64,000 bases of DNA from Bacillota bacterium (GCA_040757205.1 JBFLXL010000010.1:17712-81711), one strand, 5' to 3'; shown: positions 25,934 through 37,061, numbered from the stretch's first letter. A program made the numbers and translations. The notes: generated by a model from the sequence alone, not told the origin.

Positions 25934-26728
25934 TTATACCGCCGCCAGTTCCCGGGCGATGGCTTGCACGGCGGCCACGGGGTCGGGGGCCGCGGTGATG
26001 GGGCGGCCGATCACCAGGTAGTCGGCGCCGGCCTGCACGGCTTGCGCCGGGGTCAGCACCCGTTTCTGGTCTTGCAATTCGGCGCCTGCCGGGCGGATGC
26101 CCGGCGTGATCAGCAGGAAGTCCGGCCCCAGGGCGGTGCGGAGCGTGGTCAGTTCCAGCGGCGAGGACACCACGCCGTCCAGGCCGGCGGCCTTGGCCAG
26201 CCCGGCCCAGGCCAGAACCACTTGTTCCAGGTTCTTCCCGAAGCCCAGTTCCCGGCTTAAGTTCTCTTGCTCCAGGCTGGTCAGCACGGTGACGGCCACG
26301 AGCTTCGGAACCGGGACCCCGGCCTGCGCCGCCTCCGCATGCGCCGCCTCGGCCGCCGCCCGCATCATGGCGAGGCCCCCGGCGGCGTGCACGTTGATGA
26401 TGTGCGCACCCAGGCCCGCCAGCGCCCGCACCCCCTGGGCCACCGTTTCTGGAATGTCGTGCAGTTTTAAGTCCAGAAAGAGCCGGGCGTCGGCGGCGGC
26501 CAGCTCCTCCACGATCCGCGGGCCGTGGCGGAAAAAGAGCCGCATGCCGATCTTAAAGCCGCCCACCTCGTCCCGGAGTTCCCGGGCCAGAGTGAGCGCC
26601 CGCTCGCGCTCGTCCACGTCCAGCGCCACCAGAATCCGCCGGCCCGCCAACCCGCCGACCCGCCGACCCGCTGACGCAGGTGCCCCCGGGTGCCCCCGGG
26701 TATCCCCGGGTACCCTCGACTCCGACAT
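25934..26728 (-). CDS. pyrF: Orotidine 5'-phosphate decarboxylase
   Basis: 264 residues; last enzyme of UMP synthesis. Catalytic motif FLDLKLHDIPETVAQGVRAL; phosphate loop LITPGIRPAG and the closing GADYLVIGRPITAA. The only good RBS (GGGAGGTTAAATCGCG) precedes the ATG at 26728, so the protein has an unusual 25-residue Gly/Pro/Arg-rich N-terminus (residues about 4-28) encoded by a GC-rich repeat block (26645-26715) before the family start GRRILVALDVDE. The enzyme core is intact. Confidence 0.95.
   Translation of the reverse strand: MSESRVPGDTRGHPGAPASAGRRVGGLAGRRILVALDVDERERALTLARELRDEVGGFKIGMRLFFRHGPRIVEELAAADARLFLDLKLHDIPETVAQGVRALAGLGAHIINVHAAGGLAMMRAAAEAAHAEAAQAGVPVPKLVAVTVLTSLEQENLSRELGFGKNLEQVVLAWAGLAKAAGLDGVVSSPLELTTLRTALGPDFLLITPGIRPAGAELQDQKRVLTPAQAVQAGADYLVIGRPITAAPDPVAAVQAIARELAAV
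26645..26715. repeat. GC-rich repeat block in the 5' end of pyrF
   Basis: Contains the family hairpin ACCCGC-TGAC-GCAGGT (26666-26681, one mismatch), three CCCGCCGA units and three GGGT(G/A)(C/T)CCCC units ending in GGGTACCC. It encodes the additional N-terminal residues of PyrF in frame. Confidence 0.75.
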
Positions 26729-26734
26729 CGCGAT

Positions 26735-27658
26735 TTAACCTCCCGTCCGGTGGGCGGCGCCCACCAGTTCGTTTATGTCCCCGATCCCCTGCTCGGCCAG
26801 GTACTGTTCCAGGCCCGCCGCCACCGCTGCGGCCGCGCCCGGGTTGACCAGGTTCGCCGTGCCGACGGCCACGGCCCGCGCTCCGGCCAGGATGAACTCC
26901 AGGGCGTCGCGCGCGGTCATGATGCCGCCCATGCCGATCAGCGGCAGCGCCACCGCCCGGTAGACCTGCCACACGGCGCGCACCGCCACCGGGCGGACAG
27001 CCGGCCCGGAAAGGCCGCCGAACACGTTGCCCAGGAGCGGCCGGCGCCGCTCCACGTCGATGACCATCGCGGAGAGCGTGTTGATGAGCGACAGAGCGTC
27101 GGCCCCCGCCCCGGCGGCGGCCAGGGCGATGGTCCTGATGTCGGTCACGTTGGGCGAGAGCTTGGCGATCACCGGCAGGGCGGTGTTCTCCCGGACCCGC
27201 CGGACCACCTCGGCCGTCATTGCGGGCTCGGTGCCGAACGCGATCCCTCCGGCCTTCACGTTCGGGCAGGAGATGTTCACTTCCAGGGCGGCGATCCCGG
27301 GCACCCCGTCCAGCCGCCCGGCCAGGCGGGCGTACTCGCCGGCCGTTTCGCCGGCGATGCTGACGATGACCGGGACCCCAAAGCGCGCCAGGCGCGGCAG
27401 GATGTCCGCCACCAGGGCTTCCACGCCGGGGTTTTGCAAGCCCACGGCATTGATCACCCCGGCCGGGGTCTCGGTAATCCGGGGTGGCGGGTTGCCGGCC
27501 CGGGGTTTTAACGTGATCGTTTTAACCACCAGCGCGCCGAGCCCGGAGAGGTCCAGGTAGGGCGCGTACTCCTCGCCGAAGCCCACCGTTCCCGAGGCGG
27601 TGAGCACCGGGTTTTTGAGCTTGAGCCCGGCGATGTCGACCGCCGTTTTCGTTTTCAT
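26735..27658 (-). CDS. pyrD: Dihydroorotate dehydrogenase B, catalytic subunit
   Basis: 307 residues from an ATG that overlaps the pyrK stop (ATGA); the longer upstream frame is antisense-like. Class 1B enzyme: FMN barrel with [29 protein letters not shown], the catalytic Cys in [40 protein letters not shown]. It works with PyrK, which passes electrons to NAD. No repeat insertion here, unlike pyrK and pyrF on either side. Confidence 0.96.
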   Translation of the reverse strand: MKTKTAVDIAGLKLKNPVLTASGTVGFGEEYAPYLDLSGLGALVVKTITLKPRAGNPPPRITETPAGVINAVGLQNPGVEALVADILPRLARFGVPVIVSIAGETAGEYARLAGRLDGVPGIAALEVNISCPNVKAGGIAFGTEPAMTAEVVRRVRENTALPVIAKLSPNVTDIRTIALAAAGAGADALSLINTLSAMVIDVERRRPLLGNVFGGLSGPAVRPVAVRAVWQVYRAVALPLIGMGGIMTARDALEFILAGARAVAVGTANLVNPGAAAAVAAGLEQYLAEQGIGDINELVGAAHRTGG

Positions 27659-28620
27659 TCCCAGACCACCTCCCGGGCGGGGAATACCGGGCCGTCGGCG
27701 CAGACCCGCCGGTACTCCCACCGTTCCGGAGTACCGATCCGGCAGCTGCAGCACACGCAGGCCCCGATGCCGCAGCCCATCCGCTCCTCCAGGGAGAACT
27801 CGCCGGAAAGCCCGAGCGTCTCCAGCGCGCCCGCCAGGGCGCGGAGCATCCCCGGGGGCCCGGCGGCCGACACCCAGTCCACGGGCTCGTGGCAAACCGT
27901 GTCCAGAAACAGCTCGACCACCGAACCGGCATGCCCGCGGGAGCCGTCGTCGGTGGCCGTGAAAAGATCGACCGGCAGGATGCTGAAGTCCACCACGTCC
28001 AGTTCGGCGGCGGTCCGGGCGCCCTGGAAGACGGCCACCGCCCGCCGGGGTACCCCGGAGTGCCCAGGGGTACCCGCATTAGCGGGTTGGATGCCCGGGG
28101 GTACCCCAACGGAAAGCTCGCGCGCCAGGAAAAAGAGTGGGACGACGCCGAGGCCCCCGCCGACAATAGCGACGCGGCGGTGCCCGACCCACTGACGCGG
28201 GTGCCCCGGCTGACATGGGTGCCCCGACTGACGTGGGTGCCCCGGCGGTTCAAAGCCGCGTCCCAGCGGGCCAAGGACGTTCACGCGCTCGCCCGTCCTC
28301 TTCTCCGCCAAAAGCCCGGTGCCGCGGCCGACCACCCGGTAGAGGATGGTAACTGTGCCCCGCTCCCGGTCGGCGTCGTGCACGCTCAAGGGGCGGCGCA
28401 GCAGGGGGTCGGCCGACCCGACCCAACCCAACCCGATCCGACCCACTGACGTGGGTGCCCCGCGCGGGTGCCCCGCGCGGGTGCCCCCGTCGCAGCGCAC
28501 GTGCAGGAACTGGCCGGGCTTGACAGCTTGGGCGATGTCCGGCGCCGCGAGCACCAGGCGGCGGCAGCCGGCCGCCACCCGCCGGTGGGAAACCACTTTG
28601 GCGTCCGTGATGTAGGTCAC
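27655..28620 (-). CDS. pyrK: Dihydroorotate dehydrogenase electron-transfer subunit with three repeat insertions
   Basis: 321 residues from a GTG at 28620 (RBS GCAGGAGGT); family length is about 255-265. FAD domain ([54 protein letters not shown]), NAD domain ([19 protein letters not shown]) and the C-terminal [2Fe-2S] motif [15 protein letters not shown] with ADGPVF. The extra residues come from GC-rich repeats at about residues 43-70, 125-147 and 170-191, the second reading as hexapeptides [18 protein letters not shown]. All three are in frame and lie between conserved motifs, consistent with surface loops. Confidence 0.93.
   Translation of the reverse strand: MTYITDAKVVSHRRVAAGCRRLVLAAPDIAQAVKPGQFLHVRCDGGTRAGHPRGAPTSVGRIGLGWVGSADPLLRRPLSVHDADRERGTVTILYRVVGRGTGLLAEKRTGERVNVLGPLGRGFEPPGHPRQSGHPCQPGHPRQWVGHRRVAIVGGGLGVVPLFFLARELSVGVPPGIQPANAGTPGHSGVPRRAVAVFQGARTAAELDVVDFSILPVDLFTATDDGSRGHAGSVVELFLDTVCHEPVDWVSAAGPPGMLRALAGALETLGLSGEFSLEERMGCGIGACVCCSCRIGTPERWEYRRVCADGPVFPAREVVWE
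28046..28110. repeat. GC-rich repeat block 3 in pyrK
   Basis: Contains GGGGTACCCC-type palindromes and the family hairpin ACCCGC-ATTA-GCGGGT at 28072-28087. In frame with PyrK. Confidence 0.75.
28187..28246. repeat. 18-bp tandem repeat block 2 in pyrK
   Basis: Three tandem 18-bp units of the form TGACGCGGGTGCCCCGGC (28193-28246), differing at one or two positions, preceded by ACCCAC so that the first unit forms ACCCAC-TGAC-GCGGGT. Encodes the GHPxQx hexapeptides on the minus strand. Confidence 0.85.
28410..28492. repeat. GC-rich repeat block 1 in pyrK, G-rich on the coding strand
   Basis: Contains the perfect hairpin ACCCAC-TGAC-GTGGGT (28441-28456), two GCGCGGGTGCCCC units, and a CCCGACC/CCCAACC run (28415-28440) that is a series of GGG tracts on the coding strand. 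Confidence 0.8.
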
Positions 28621-28858
28621 GCGTTCAAGCACCTCCTGCGGGCGGAGCGGGGGCTCGGCCTGGGAGAGGGGGACAGGCACCATTTTCGGCACGGCAGGCT
28701 ACCGGTGGATGCTTCTGCTTGCCTTCCGAAAATGGAGCCAGTCCCCGGCCGAACCCCAGGCCGTCATCTGAACCGTCACTGATACGTATTTACTTAGGAG
28801 CACCCTGACTTATCTAAAATGACGAACCGCCGGTTGCACCGGATTGGGATCTCGTTTT
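28621..28858. repeat. carB-pyrK spacer with a REP-like inverted repeat (28672-28743)
   Basis: GGGACAGGCACCATTTTCGG at the left end and CCGAAAATGGAGCCAGTCCC at the right end pair with two mismatches around a loop of about 35 bases. A single arm of the same repeat lies near 4394-4411. Sequences of this type are often linked to REP-associated tyrosine transposases (from memory); none is seen here. The remainder of the spacer shows no gene. Confidence 0.55.
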
Positions 28859-31800
28859 TTAGGAGACGTACTCCTGGAGCGGGATCAGGGGCATTGCCTC
28901 GCCCCGCTGGCGCGCCCGCATCACCTCGATGACCACCCGGGCCGTGTCGAGCGACGTCAGGCAGGGGACGCCCATCTCCACCGCGGCCCGTCGGATCCGG
29001 AAGCCGTCGCGGGTGGTCAGCTTGCCCTTGGTCAGGGTGTTCACCACCAGGTGGATCTTATTCCCGCGGATCAGGTCCACGAGGTTCGGGGAGCCTTCGT
29101 GCACTTTGCGGGCCACCTCCACGGTGATCGCCCGGCTGCGCAAAAAGGCCGCCGTGCCCTCGGTGGCCACGATCTCAAACCCCAGGTTGACCAGGCTCCG
29201 GACCAGCGGCAGCGCCTCGTCCTTGTCGCGGTCGGCGATGGTCACCACCGCTTTGCCGCTCGAGGGCAGCGAGTAGCCGGCCGCGAGGCAGGCCTTGTAG
29301 AGCGCCAGGGCGTAGTCTTTCGATACGCCCATTACTTCTCCGGTGGACTTCATTTCCGGACCCAGACACACGTCCACGTCCAGGAGCTTCGCGAAGGAGA
29401 ACACCGGCGCTTTCACGGCGATGTTCTGCGTCTCCTCGTACAGGCCGCCCCGGTACCCCATCTCCGCCAGGGTGGCCCCCAGGCAGATCCTGGTCGCCAG
29501 GTTCACCATCGGGATGCCGGTGACCTTGCTCAGGTAGGGCACGGTGCGGCTGGAGCGCGGGTTCACCTCCAGGACGAACACCCGGCCCTTGTGCAGGACG
29601 AACTGGATGTTCACCAGGCCCCGGATCCTCAAGGCCCGGGCGATCTGCTGCGTGTAGTCGAAGAGCTGCTGCTTGATCTCCGGGGTGAGGCTCTGCGGCG
29701 GGAACACCGCGATGCTGTCCCCGGAGTGCACCCCGGCCCGCTCCACGTGTTCCATGATGCCCGGCACCAGGACGGTTTCGCCGTCGCAGACGGCGTCGAC
29801 CTCCAGCTCCTTGCCCAGTAGGTACTTGTCGACCAGCACCGGGTGCTTCGGGGTCACCCGCACCGCGTCCGCCATGTACTCCAAAAGCTCCTGCGAGTTG
29901 TACACGATCTCCATCGCCCGCCCGCCCAGGACGTACGACGGCCGGACCAGAACCGGAAAGCCCACCTGCTCCGCGATCCGCTGCGCTTCCTCGACCGAGA
30001 AGCCGGTCCCCCCGGGCGGCCGCGGGATGCCGAGTTCGCCCACGAGCCGGTCGAACCGCTCCCGGTCCTCGGCGCGGTCGATGTCGGCCACCGCGGTGCC
30101 CAGGATGTTGAAACCGGCCTTTTCCACCGGGCGGGCCAGGTTGATCGCCGTCTGCCCGCCGAACTGTACGATCACCCCTTCGGGTTTTTCCTTGTGCAGG
30201 ATGTTCATCACGTCCTCCGGGACCAGCGGCTCGAAGTACAGCCGGTCGGCGGTGTCGAAGTCGGTGCTGACCGTCTCCGGGTTATTGTTGATGATGATCG
30301 TCTGAATACCCTGCTCTTTCAAGGCCCAGACCGAGTGCACCGAGCAGTAGTCGAACTCGATCCCCTGCCCGATCCGGATCGGACCCGAACCCAGCACGAC
30401 CACCTTGCGCACGTCCTGAACCCCGGCCTCGTCCTCCTCCTCGTAGGTGGAGTAGTAGTAGGGCGTGGTGGCCTCGAACTCCCCGGCGCAGGTGTCCACC
30501 ATCTTGTAGACCGGCTCCACCCCCTGCTCCCGGCGCAGGCGGTGGACCTCCCGGGAGGTGGTGCCCGCCAAATCGGCGATGGTGCTGTCCGAGAGGCCGG
30601 CCCGCTTGGCGCGCCGCAGCAGCCCGGCCGTCAGCCCGGTCGGGGCACCCGCGCCCGCCAGATCACCCGCGCCCGCCGGGGTACCCGCGTCAGCCGGGGC
30701 ACCCGCGCCCGCCGGATCACCCGCACGGGGCACCCACGCCAGTGGGTCGGGTCGGGTCGGGTCGGGTCGGGCGGCGCGCACCAGGTCCTCGGCGGCGGTG
30801 ATGTTCTTAATCTTGTCCAGGAAGAACCGGTCAATCCGGGTAAGCTCAAAAAGCTCGCTCACCGGGAAGCCCCGGCGCAGGGCCTCGGCCACCAGGAACA
30901 GGCGCATGTCGTCGGGCCTGGCCATCCGGGCGCGCAGCTGGTCGTTAGAGAGGTGCTGCAGCTCGGGCATGTGCAGGCCGGCAACGCCGATCTCCAGGGA
31001 GCGCGCCGCCTTCAGGAGCGCCTCCTCGAAGGTGCGGCCGATGGCCATCACCTCGCCGGTCGACTTCATCTGGGTGCCGAGGTTCCGGTTGGCGAAGGAA
31101 AATTTGTCGAACGGCCAGCGCGGGTACTTCACGACCACGTAGTCCAGCGCCGGCTCGAAGCAGGCGTAGGTCTTGCCGGTGACCGCGTTTTTGATCTCGT
31201 CCAGGGTCAGGCCGACCGCCACCTTGGTGGCCACCTTGGCGATGGGGTAGCCGGTGGCCTTGGACGCCAAAGCCGAGGAGCGCGACAGGCGCGGGTTCAC
31301 CTCGATCACGTAGTAGTTGTAGCTTTCCGGGTCCAGGGCGAACTGGACGTTGCAGCCGCCTTCCACCCCGAGGGCGCGGATGATCTTCAGCGAGGCGCTG
31401 CGCAACATCTGGTGCTCCCGGTCGCTCAAGGTCTGGGTGGGGGCGACCACGATGCTGTCCCCGGTGTGGATGCCCATCGGGTCGATGTTTTCCATGTTGC
31501 AGATGGTGATGCAGTTGTCGGCGCCGTCGCGCATGACCTCGTACTCGATCTCTTTCCAGCCGAGCACGCACCGCTCCACCAGGGCCTGGTGGATGATGCT
31601 CATGGTCAGCCCGCGGTTGGCGATGTCCCGCAGTTCATCCTCGGAAAAGGCGACCCCGCCCCCGGTGCCGCCCAGGGTGTAAGCCGGGCGGACCACCACC
31701 GGGTAGCCGATCTCCCGGGCGAAGGCCACGGCGGTGTCCACCTCGGAGACGATGACGCTTTCCGGGATCGGCTCGCCGATCGCCAGGCACATGTTCCGGA

Positions 31801-32194
31801 AATGCTCCCGGTCCTCGGCGCGCTTGATGGACTCGAGCGGGGTGCCCAAAAGCCTTACCCCGTACTGGTCCAGCACACCCGCATCCGCCACCTGTTTGGC
31901 CAGGTTTAAGCCGGTTTGCCCGCCCAGCGTGGGCAGCAGCGCGTCCGGCCTTTCCTGGCGGATGACCTTGGCCACGAATTCCGGGGTAAGCGGCTCGATG
32001 TAGATCCGGTCGGCCATGTTGGCATCGGTCATGATGGTGGCCGGGTTGGAGTTGATGAGCACCACTTCCAGGTCTTCCTCGCGCAGGGCGCGGCAGGCCT
32101 GGGTCCCGGCGTAGTCGAACTCGGCCGCCTGGCCGATGATGATCGGGCCGGAACCGATGACCATTACTTTCTTGAGCGCTTTGTCCTTCGGCAT
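28859..32194 (-). CDS. carB: Carbamoyl-phosphate synthase large subunit with a repeat-encoded insertion
   Basis: 1111 residues (E. coli 1073). Two homologous ATP-grasp halves: [20 protein letters not shown] at the start and [20 protein letters not shown] near 565; the MGS-like allosteric domain closes the protein ([20 protein letters not shown]). The extra length is a 45-residue block at about 473-519 (RPDPTRP..., then hexapeptides [24 protein letters not shown]) in the oligomerisation domain between [13 protein letters not shown] and [20 protein letters not shown], a loop position in E. coli CarB. Starts directly at the carA stop (TAAATG). Function is presumably intact. Confidence 0.97.
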   Translation of the reverse strand: MPKDKALKKVMVIGSGPIIIGQAAEFDYAGTQACRALREEDLEVVLINSNPATIMTDANMADRIYIEPLTPEFVAKVIRQERPDALLPTLGGQTGLNLAKQVADAGVLDQYGVRLLGTPLESIKRAEDREHFRNMCLAIGEPIPESVIVSEVDTAVAFAREIGYPVVVRPAYTLGGTGGGVAFSEDELRDIANRGLTMSIIHQALVERCVLGWKEIEYEVMRDGADNCITICNMENIDPMGIHTGDSIVVAPTQTLSDREHQMLRSASLKIIRALGVEGGCNVQFALDPESYNYYVIEVNPRLSRSSALASKATGYPIAKVATKVAVGLTLDEIKNAVTGKTYACFEPALDYVVVKYPRWPFDKFSFANRNLGTQMKSTGEVMAIGRTFEEALLKAARSLEIGVAGLHMPELQHLSNDQLRARMARPDDMRLFLVAEALRRGFPVSELFELTRIDRFFLDKIKNITAAEDLVRAARPDPTRPDPLAWVPRAGDPAGAGAPADAGTPAGAGDLAGAGAPTGLTAGLLRRAKRAGLSDSTIADLAGTTSREVHRLRREQGVEPVYKMVDTCAGEFEATTPYYYSTYEEEDEAGVQDVRKVVVLGSGPIRIGQGIEFDYCSVHSVWALKEQGIQTIIINNNPETVSTDFDTADRLYFEPLVPEDVMNILHKEKPEGVIVQFGGQTAINLARPVEKAGFNILGTAVADIDRAEDRERFDRLVGELGIPRPPGGTGFSVEEAQRIAEQVGFPVLVRPSYVLGGRAMEIVYNSQELLEYMADAVRVTPKHPVLVDKYLLGKELEVDAVCDGETVLVPGIMEHVERAGVHSGDSIAVFPPQSLTPEIKQQLFDYTQQIARALRIRGLVNIQFVLHKGRVFVLEVNPRSSRTVPYLSKVTGIPMVNLATRICLGATLAEMGYRGGLYEETQNIAVKAPVFSFAKLLDVDVCLGPEMKSTGEVMGVSKDYALALYKACLAAGYSLPSSGKAVVTIADRDKDEALPLVRSLVNLGFEIVATEGTAAFLRSRAITVEVARKVHEGSPNLVDLIRGNKIHLVVNTLTKGKLTTRDGFRIRRAAVEMGVPCLTSLDTARVVIEVMRARQRGEAMPLIPLQEYVS
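30636..30775. repeat. 18-bp tandem repeats and GGGTC run inside carB
   Basis: Five tandem 18-bp units of the form GCACCCGCGCCCGCCGGA (30646-30730) are followed by the perfect hairpin ACCCAC-GCCA-GTGGGT (30732-30747) and a GGGTC pentamer run (30744-30770) with G-quadruplex potential on the plus strand. In frame with carB, adding about 46 codons. Confidence 0.88.
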
Positions 32195-33283
32195 TTAGTT
32201 CCCCTCCCGGCCGATCAGTTTCAGAAACTCGTCAAAAAGATACTCGGAGTCGTGGGGGCCCGGCCCGGCCTCCGGGTGGTACTGGACCGACATCACCGGC
32301 AGTTCCCGGTGGCGGAAGCCCTCCACCGTGCCGTCGTTGAGGTTGCGGTGCGTAATCACCAGGCCCGCGGGCGCGAGCGTTTCCTCCGCGACAGAAAACC
32401 CGTGGTTGTGGGAGCTGATGTACACCTTGCCGGTAGCCAGGTCTTTCACCGGGTGGTTCGCACCGCGGTGCCCGAACTTCAGCTTGTAGGTGCGCGCCCC
32501 CAGGGCGAGCGCCAGCACCTGGTGCCCGAGGCAGATCCCGAAAAGCGGCTTTTTGCCGGCCAGCTCGCGCACGGCGGCGATGGCGGACACCGCCCGGACC
32601 GGGTCGCCCGGCCCGTTGGAGATCACCACCCCGGCGGGGTTTTGGGCCAGGATCTCCGCGGGCGGCGCATCCGGCGGGAACACGACCACCGTGCAGCCGC
32701 GCCGCTGCAGGCAGCGGACGATGTTCTGCTTGGCGCCGAGGTCGATGAGGGCCAGCACCGGGTCACCGCCGTCGTAGCGCACGATTTCTTTCGCCGCCAC
32801 CGTGGGGATGAAGTCCTGTGCGCTGAAATCAGGGCAGGAACGGGCTTTCTCGACTAGGGCCTCCGGTTCGGCGGTCTCGGTGCTGATGATGCCGCGCATC
32901 GTTCCCTTGTCGCGCAGCCGCCGGGTCAGGGCGCGGGTGTCCACCCCGGCCAGGCCGATGACCCCCTCGTTGGCCAAAAACTCCGCCAGCGTACCGCCGG
33001 ATTTCCAGTTGCTCGGCCGGTCGCAGGCCTCGCGGACCACGAAGCCGCGCACAAAACTGCCCTTGGACTCGAAGTCCTCGGTGTTGATGCCGTAGTTGCC
33101 CACCAGAGGGTAGGTCATGACCACAATCTGCCCGCAGTAGGACGGGTCGGTGAGGACTCCCTCGTAGCCGGTCATTCCGGTGTTGAAGACCACCTCCCCC
33201 CAGTTCTCGCCGCCGGCACCGAACGCCCGGCCGTAGTACCAGGTTCCGTCCTCCAAAGCCAGCACCGCCTGCAAATGCCACAC
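32195..33283 (-). CDS. carA: Carbamoyl-phosphate synthase small (glutaminase) subunit
   Basis: 362 residues. N-terminal CarA domain (VVFNTGMTGYEGVLTDPSYCGQ split over two runs, TYPLVGNYGIN) and C-terminal class I amidotransferase with catalytic Cys in PLFGICLGHQVLALALGA, ANHPVKDL, NHGFSV and the His/Glu of QYHPEAGPGPHDS. Supplies ammonia to CarB. A MITE-like element separates it from pyrC upstream. Confidence 0.97.
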   Translation of the reverse strand: MWHLQAVLALEDGTWYYGRAFGAGGENWGEVVFNTGMTGYEGVLTDPSYCGQIVVMTYPLVGNYGINTEDFESKGSFVRGFVVREACDRPSNWKSGGTLAEFLANEGVIGLAGVDTRALTRRLRDKGTMRGIISTETAEPEALVEKARSCPDFSAQDFIPTVAAKEIVRYDGGDPVLALIDLGAKQNIVRCLQRRGCTVVVFPPDAPPAEILAQNPAGVVISNGPGDPVRAVSAIAAVRELAGKKPLFGICLGHQVLALALGARTYKLKFGHRGANHPVKDLATGKVYISSHNHGFSVAEETLAPAGLVITHRNLNDGTVEGFRHRELPVMSVQYHPEAGPGPHDSEYLFDEFLKLIGREGN

Positions 33284-33346
33284 CTCCGCTTGGTATTCGC
33301 GCCCGCCCTTGAAAGCGGCCCGCGTCGAAACTTATTCATTTGTTTT

Positions 33347-33528
33347 GGTGTACTCGGGCATTACCTCCGGTCACTGTGTCCGCACTAAGGAATGAACTCG
33401 CTCGCCTCGGGCGGCGCCGAAACTCGCCCGTTCACACGGGCTCGAACAGTCGGCCGCCGCTCTTCCTCGGCTCGCTGCGTTCTTTGAATAGGCTCCCAAT
33501 GTGACCTCCGGTAATGCCCGAGTACACC
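33347..33528. repeat. MITE-like inverted-repeat element between pyrC and carA
   Basis: Left end GGTGTACTCGGGCATTACC (33347-33365) and the reverse complement of the right end (33528-33510) are identical over 19 bases. The next 9 bases match except for a TCCGG/GGAGG block, giving 28-bp ends at 33347-33374 and 33501-33528. The 126-bp interior has no gene. It lies inside the pyr transcription unit (33284-33544 otherwise empty). Confidence 0.7.
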
Positions 33529-33544
33529 ATCGAAGCACGCTCCC

Positions 33545-34819
33545 CTAACCTCTGGCCGCCAGGTGGACCTCCCCGCCGACGATGGTGGCGCAGGGCAGCC
33601 CTTTTAGCTTGAAGCCGTGAAACGGCGTGTTCTTGCTCTTGCTCACCAGCTCCGCCCGGTTCACCGTCCAGGCCGCGTCCGGATCGATGACGGTGAGGTC
33701 GGCCACGGCCCCCGGCGCGATCGTCCGGGAGAGGCCCAGCACGCGCGCCGGGTTGATGCTGAGCTTGGCCACCGCCGTCACGACGTCCAGGACCCCGCCG
33801 GCGACCAGTTCGGTGAACACCAGGCCGACCGCCGTCTCCAGTCCCACCAGCCCGAACGGCGCCAGGTCGAACTCCACTTCCTTTTCGTGTGCCGCGTGGG
33901 GGGCGTGGTCGGTGGCGATGACGTCGATGGTGCCGTCGGCCAGCCCTTCCCGCACCGCGGCCACGTCGGCGTCGGCGCGCAGCGGCGGGTTCACTTTGGC
34001 GTTGGTGTCGAACCCGGCCACCGCCCGGTCGGTCAGGGTGAAGTGGTGGGGCGTGGCCTCGGCTGTCACCCGCACGCCGCGGGCCTTGGCCTCGCGGATC
34101 AGGCGCACAGCGCCGGCGGTGCTCACGTGGGCCACGTGCAGCCGGCCGCCGGTCATCTCGGCCAGGATGAGGTCTCTCGCCACCGCCACGTCCTCGGCGG
34201 CCGCGGGGGTCCCTTTGAGTCCGAGCATGGTGGAGACCAGGCCCTCGTGCATCACCCCGGCCGCCAGCGAAAGGTCCTCGCAGTGGGAGATCACGGGCAC
34301 CCCCAACATCCGGGCGTACTCCAGCGCCCGGCGCATCACGTGCGCGTCGGCCACCGGCCGGCCGTCGTCGGAGAACGCCGCCGCCCCGGCCTCCCGCAGG
34401 GCGCCCATTTCGGTCAACTCTTTGCCCCGGCTGCCGACGGTGAGCGCCCCCACGGGGTAGACCCGCGCCCGCCCGGCCTCCCGGGCCTTTTCCAACACAT
34501 ACCGGATCACCTCCGGGCGGTCGGCCACCGGGTCGGTGTTGGGCATCGCCGCTACGGCGGTGAAGCCGCCGTGCACCGCCGCACACGTGCCGCTCGCCAC
34601 CGTCTCTTTGTGCTCCTGGCCAGGCTCCCGCAGGTGCACGTGCATATCGATCAGGCCGGGGGTCACCAGCTTTCCGGCGGCGTCCAGAACGCGCGCGCCC
34701 CGGGCGGTGATCTTCTTCTCCACCGCCGCCACCCGGCCGTCTTTGATCAGGACGTCGGACTCAAAGGTGCGCCCCGCGGCCGGGTCGACCACCGTGCCGT
34801 TCCGGATCAGAAGTTCCAT
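33545..34819 (-). CDS. pyrC: Dihydroorotase
   Basis: 424 residues, class I. Zinc ligands in [19 protein letters not shown], the [10 protein letters not shown] substrate segment, [37 protein letters not shown] and catalytic Asp in [15 protein letters not shown]. Its ATG overlaps the pyrB stop by one base (TGATG). Confidence 0.97.
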   Translation of the reverse strand: MELLIRNGTVVDPAAGRTFESDVLIKDGRVAAVEKKITARGARVLDAAGKLVTPGLIDMHVHLREPGQEHKETVASGTCAAVHGGFTAVAAMPNTDPVADRPEVIRYVLEKAREAGRARVYPVGALTVGSRGKELTEMGALREAGAAAFSDDGRPVADAHVMRRALEYARMLGVPVISHCEDLSLAAGVMHEGLVSTMLGLKGTPAAAEDVAVARDLILAEMTGGRLHVAHVSTAGAVRLIREAKARGVRVTAEATPHHFTLTDRAVAGFDTNAKVNPPLRADADVAAVREGLADGTIDVIATDHAPHAAHEKEVEFDLAPFGLVGLETAVGLVFTELVAGGVLDVVTAVAKLSINPARVLGLSRTIAPGAVADLTVIDPDAAWTVNRAELVSKSKNTPFHGFKLKGLPCATIVGGEVHLAARG

Positions 34820-35739
34820 CAGTCACCCCTCCCCAGCATCAGGAGGTATAGCACCGCCATCCGCACCGCCACCCCGTTGGTCACCTGGTCGGTGATCAGG
34901 GCGCACGCGCCGTCGGCGACGTCGGGCGCGATTTCGATGCCCCGGTTCATCGGGCCGGGGTGCATCACGTAAGCGTCCGGCCGGGCCAGGGCCATGCGCT
35001 CACCGTTTAGGGCGTAGAGCCGCGCGTACTCCCGGACGTCCGGGATGAGGCCCTCTTGCTGGCGTTCCCGCTGCAGGCGCAAGACCATCACCGCGCCCGC
35101 GCCCGGGAGGGCGTCCTCGGGCCGGTCGTGCACCGTCACCCCCAGCGCGGCGAGGCCGGCCGGGACCAGGGTGGGCGGCGCCACCAGGTGGACGTCCACC
35201 CCGAAGCGGGGAAGGCACCAGATGTTGGAGCGCGCCACGCGGCTGTGCAGGAGGTCGCCGATGATCACCAGTTTCAGGCCCTCCAGGTCAGGCCGGCGCT
35301 CGCGGAGCGTGAAGAGGTCCAAGAGGGCCTGCGTCGGGTGCTCGTGCATGCCGTCGCCGGCATTCACCACCGGAACGTCGACCATCCGCGCCAGGAGGTG
35401 CGGCGCGCCCGCGCTTGGGTGCCGGAGCACCACCAGGTCGGCCCCCAGGGCGGCGACGGTCCGGGCGGTGTCCGCCAGGCTTTCCCCCTTGGCCATGCTC
35501 GAGGCGGACGCGGACACGTTGACGGTGTCGGCACTTAAGTACTTGGCGGCCAGCTCGAACGACATCCTGGTCCGGGTGCTCGGTTCGTAAAACAGGGTGA
35601 CCACCGTCTTGCCGCGGAGCGTGGGCACCTTCTTGATGTCGCGGCTGATGATCTGCTTCATGGGGAGGGCGTTTTCCAGGAACTCGTTGATCGCCGCGGC
35701 CGGCATATCCGCCAGCCCGAGCAGGTGTCGCACCGGCAT
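34819..35739 (-). CDS. pyrB: Aspartate carbamoyltransferase catalytic subunit
   Basis: 306 residues. Carbamoyl-phosphate loop [19 protein letters not shown], the SxxKGES loop ([12 protein letters not shown]), [14 protein letters not shown], and [13 protein letters not shown]. No pyrI regulatory subunit is present, as in Bacillus. Expression is controlled by a PyrR attenuator just upstream. Confidence 0.97.
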   Translation of the reverse strand: MPVRHLLGLADMPAAAINEFLENALPMKQIISRDIKKVPTLRGKTVVTLFYEPSTRTRMSFELAAKYLSADTVNVSASASSMAKGESLADTARTVAALGADLVVLRHPSAGAPHLLARMVDVPVVNAGDGMHEHPTQALLDLFTLRERRPDLEGLKLVIIGDLLHSRVARSNIWCLPRFGVDVHLVAPPTLVPAGLAALGVTVHDRPEDALPGAGAVMVLRLQRERQQEGLIPDVREYARLYALNGERMALARPDAYVMHPGPMNRGIEIAPDVADGACALITDQVTNGVAVRMAVLYLLMLGRGD

Positions 35740-35841
35740 CCGGCATCCCCCCTCCTTATTAAGTCAAGGGCCAAGACCAGTAACCTAAAAACTTTCTTCC
35801 TGAACCTCCGCCGCAGCAGCAGCGCGGCGGGCCGTCCAACT

Positions 35842-35922
35842 AAAAAGGCCTCTCCGCGTGGAGAGGCCGGCACGTTTGGTTGGCACCTCTTTCCTTCCCT
35901 TGCCGGCCTCTCCGGACCGTTC
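35842..35922 (-). promoter_or_regulatory. PyrR attenuator in the pyrR-pyrB spacer
   Basis: On the minus strand the PyrR-binding loop sequence GGTCCGGAGAGGCCGGCAAG (about 35920-35897) is followed by a terminator hairpin GGCCTCTCC-ACGC-GGAGAGGCC (35868-35847) and TTTTT. The GGCCGGC of the loop region can pair alternatively with the terminator arm, the usual anti-terminator design. UMP-bound PyrR should favour termination before pyrB. Confidence 0.9.
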
Positions 35923-35952
35923 TTAAAGGGAAACCATTTATGGGGGCTGTCG

Positions 35953-36640
<688 letters not shown>

Positions 36641-36660
36641 AAGGCGGCTTGTTCTAAAAC

Positions 36661-36689
36661 ACTGTACCCTGTTTTCCGGGGGCTGTCAA
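36661..36689 (-). promoter_or_regulatory. Sigma-A-type promoter of the pyrimidine operon
   Basis: TTGACA (36689-36684), a 17-base spacer, and TACAGT (36666-36661). Transcription would begin about 15-20 bases before the PyrR-binding loop, as expected for a leader attenuator. Confidence 0.85.
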
Positions 36690-36708
36690 GTCCATTTCGG
36701 CCAATTTT

Positions 36709-36972
36709 TCAGATATTTTTGAGACCCAGGAAGATCAGCCCGACCCCGGCCACGATCAGGACCAGGCCGCCGGGGGCGACCTTGCCGGCCAGGCCCGCCA
36801 GGCCAAAGGCGGTCACGGTGATCATGATGGCGGGGCCGACCAGCGCGAGGCCGGCGTTGATCTTGAAGGCGGTCTCCACCCGGCCGAAGTGGAGCATCAG
36901 CATGGCCGCCGAGAACTCAATGGTGGCCGACATAAACCGGAGCGCCGCCATCCCGAGCACAATCTTATCCAC
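36709..36972 (-). CDS. yqhV: YqhV-like (DUF2619) small membrane protein
   Basis: 87 residues with three hydrophobic segments (about 8-28, 38-62, 66-85). RFMSATIEFSAAMLMLHFGRVETAF and the INAGLALVGPAIMITVTAFGL core resemble Bacillus YqhV, a small protein of spore formers with unknown role. It lies upstream of, and in the same direction as, the pyr promoter, but is likely a separate unit. Confidence 0.75.
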   Translation of the reverse strand: MDKIVLGMAALRFMSATIEFSAAMLMLHFGRVETAFKINAGLALVGPAIMITVTAFGLAGLAGKVAPGGLVLIVAGVGLIFLGLKNI

Positions 36973-37061
36973 TGGGAGCCCACCCCCATTTTACCGTGTT
37001 AGGAGTTTATATGCCGCCGTGGACGGGTATATGGCTTTTGGGGCCGAGATAAACTAACCGG

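Noticed and set aside
30636..30775. Repeat in carB as a sequencing artefact
   Set aside because: Frame is preserved here and at five other genic sites, and units differ from each other by individual bases.
29843..31909. 688-codon plus-strand open frame opposite carB
   Set aside because: It is antisense to a fully conserved carB, has low-complexity His/Arg/Gly composition typical of GC-rich shadow frames, and no RBS or family.
33432..34586. 384-codon minus-strand frame inside pyrC
   Set aside because: Shadow frame of pyrC with Arg/Gly-rich composition; the pyrC frame has all catalytic motifs.
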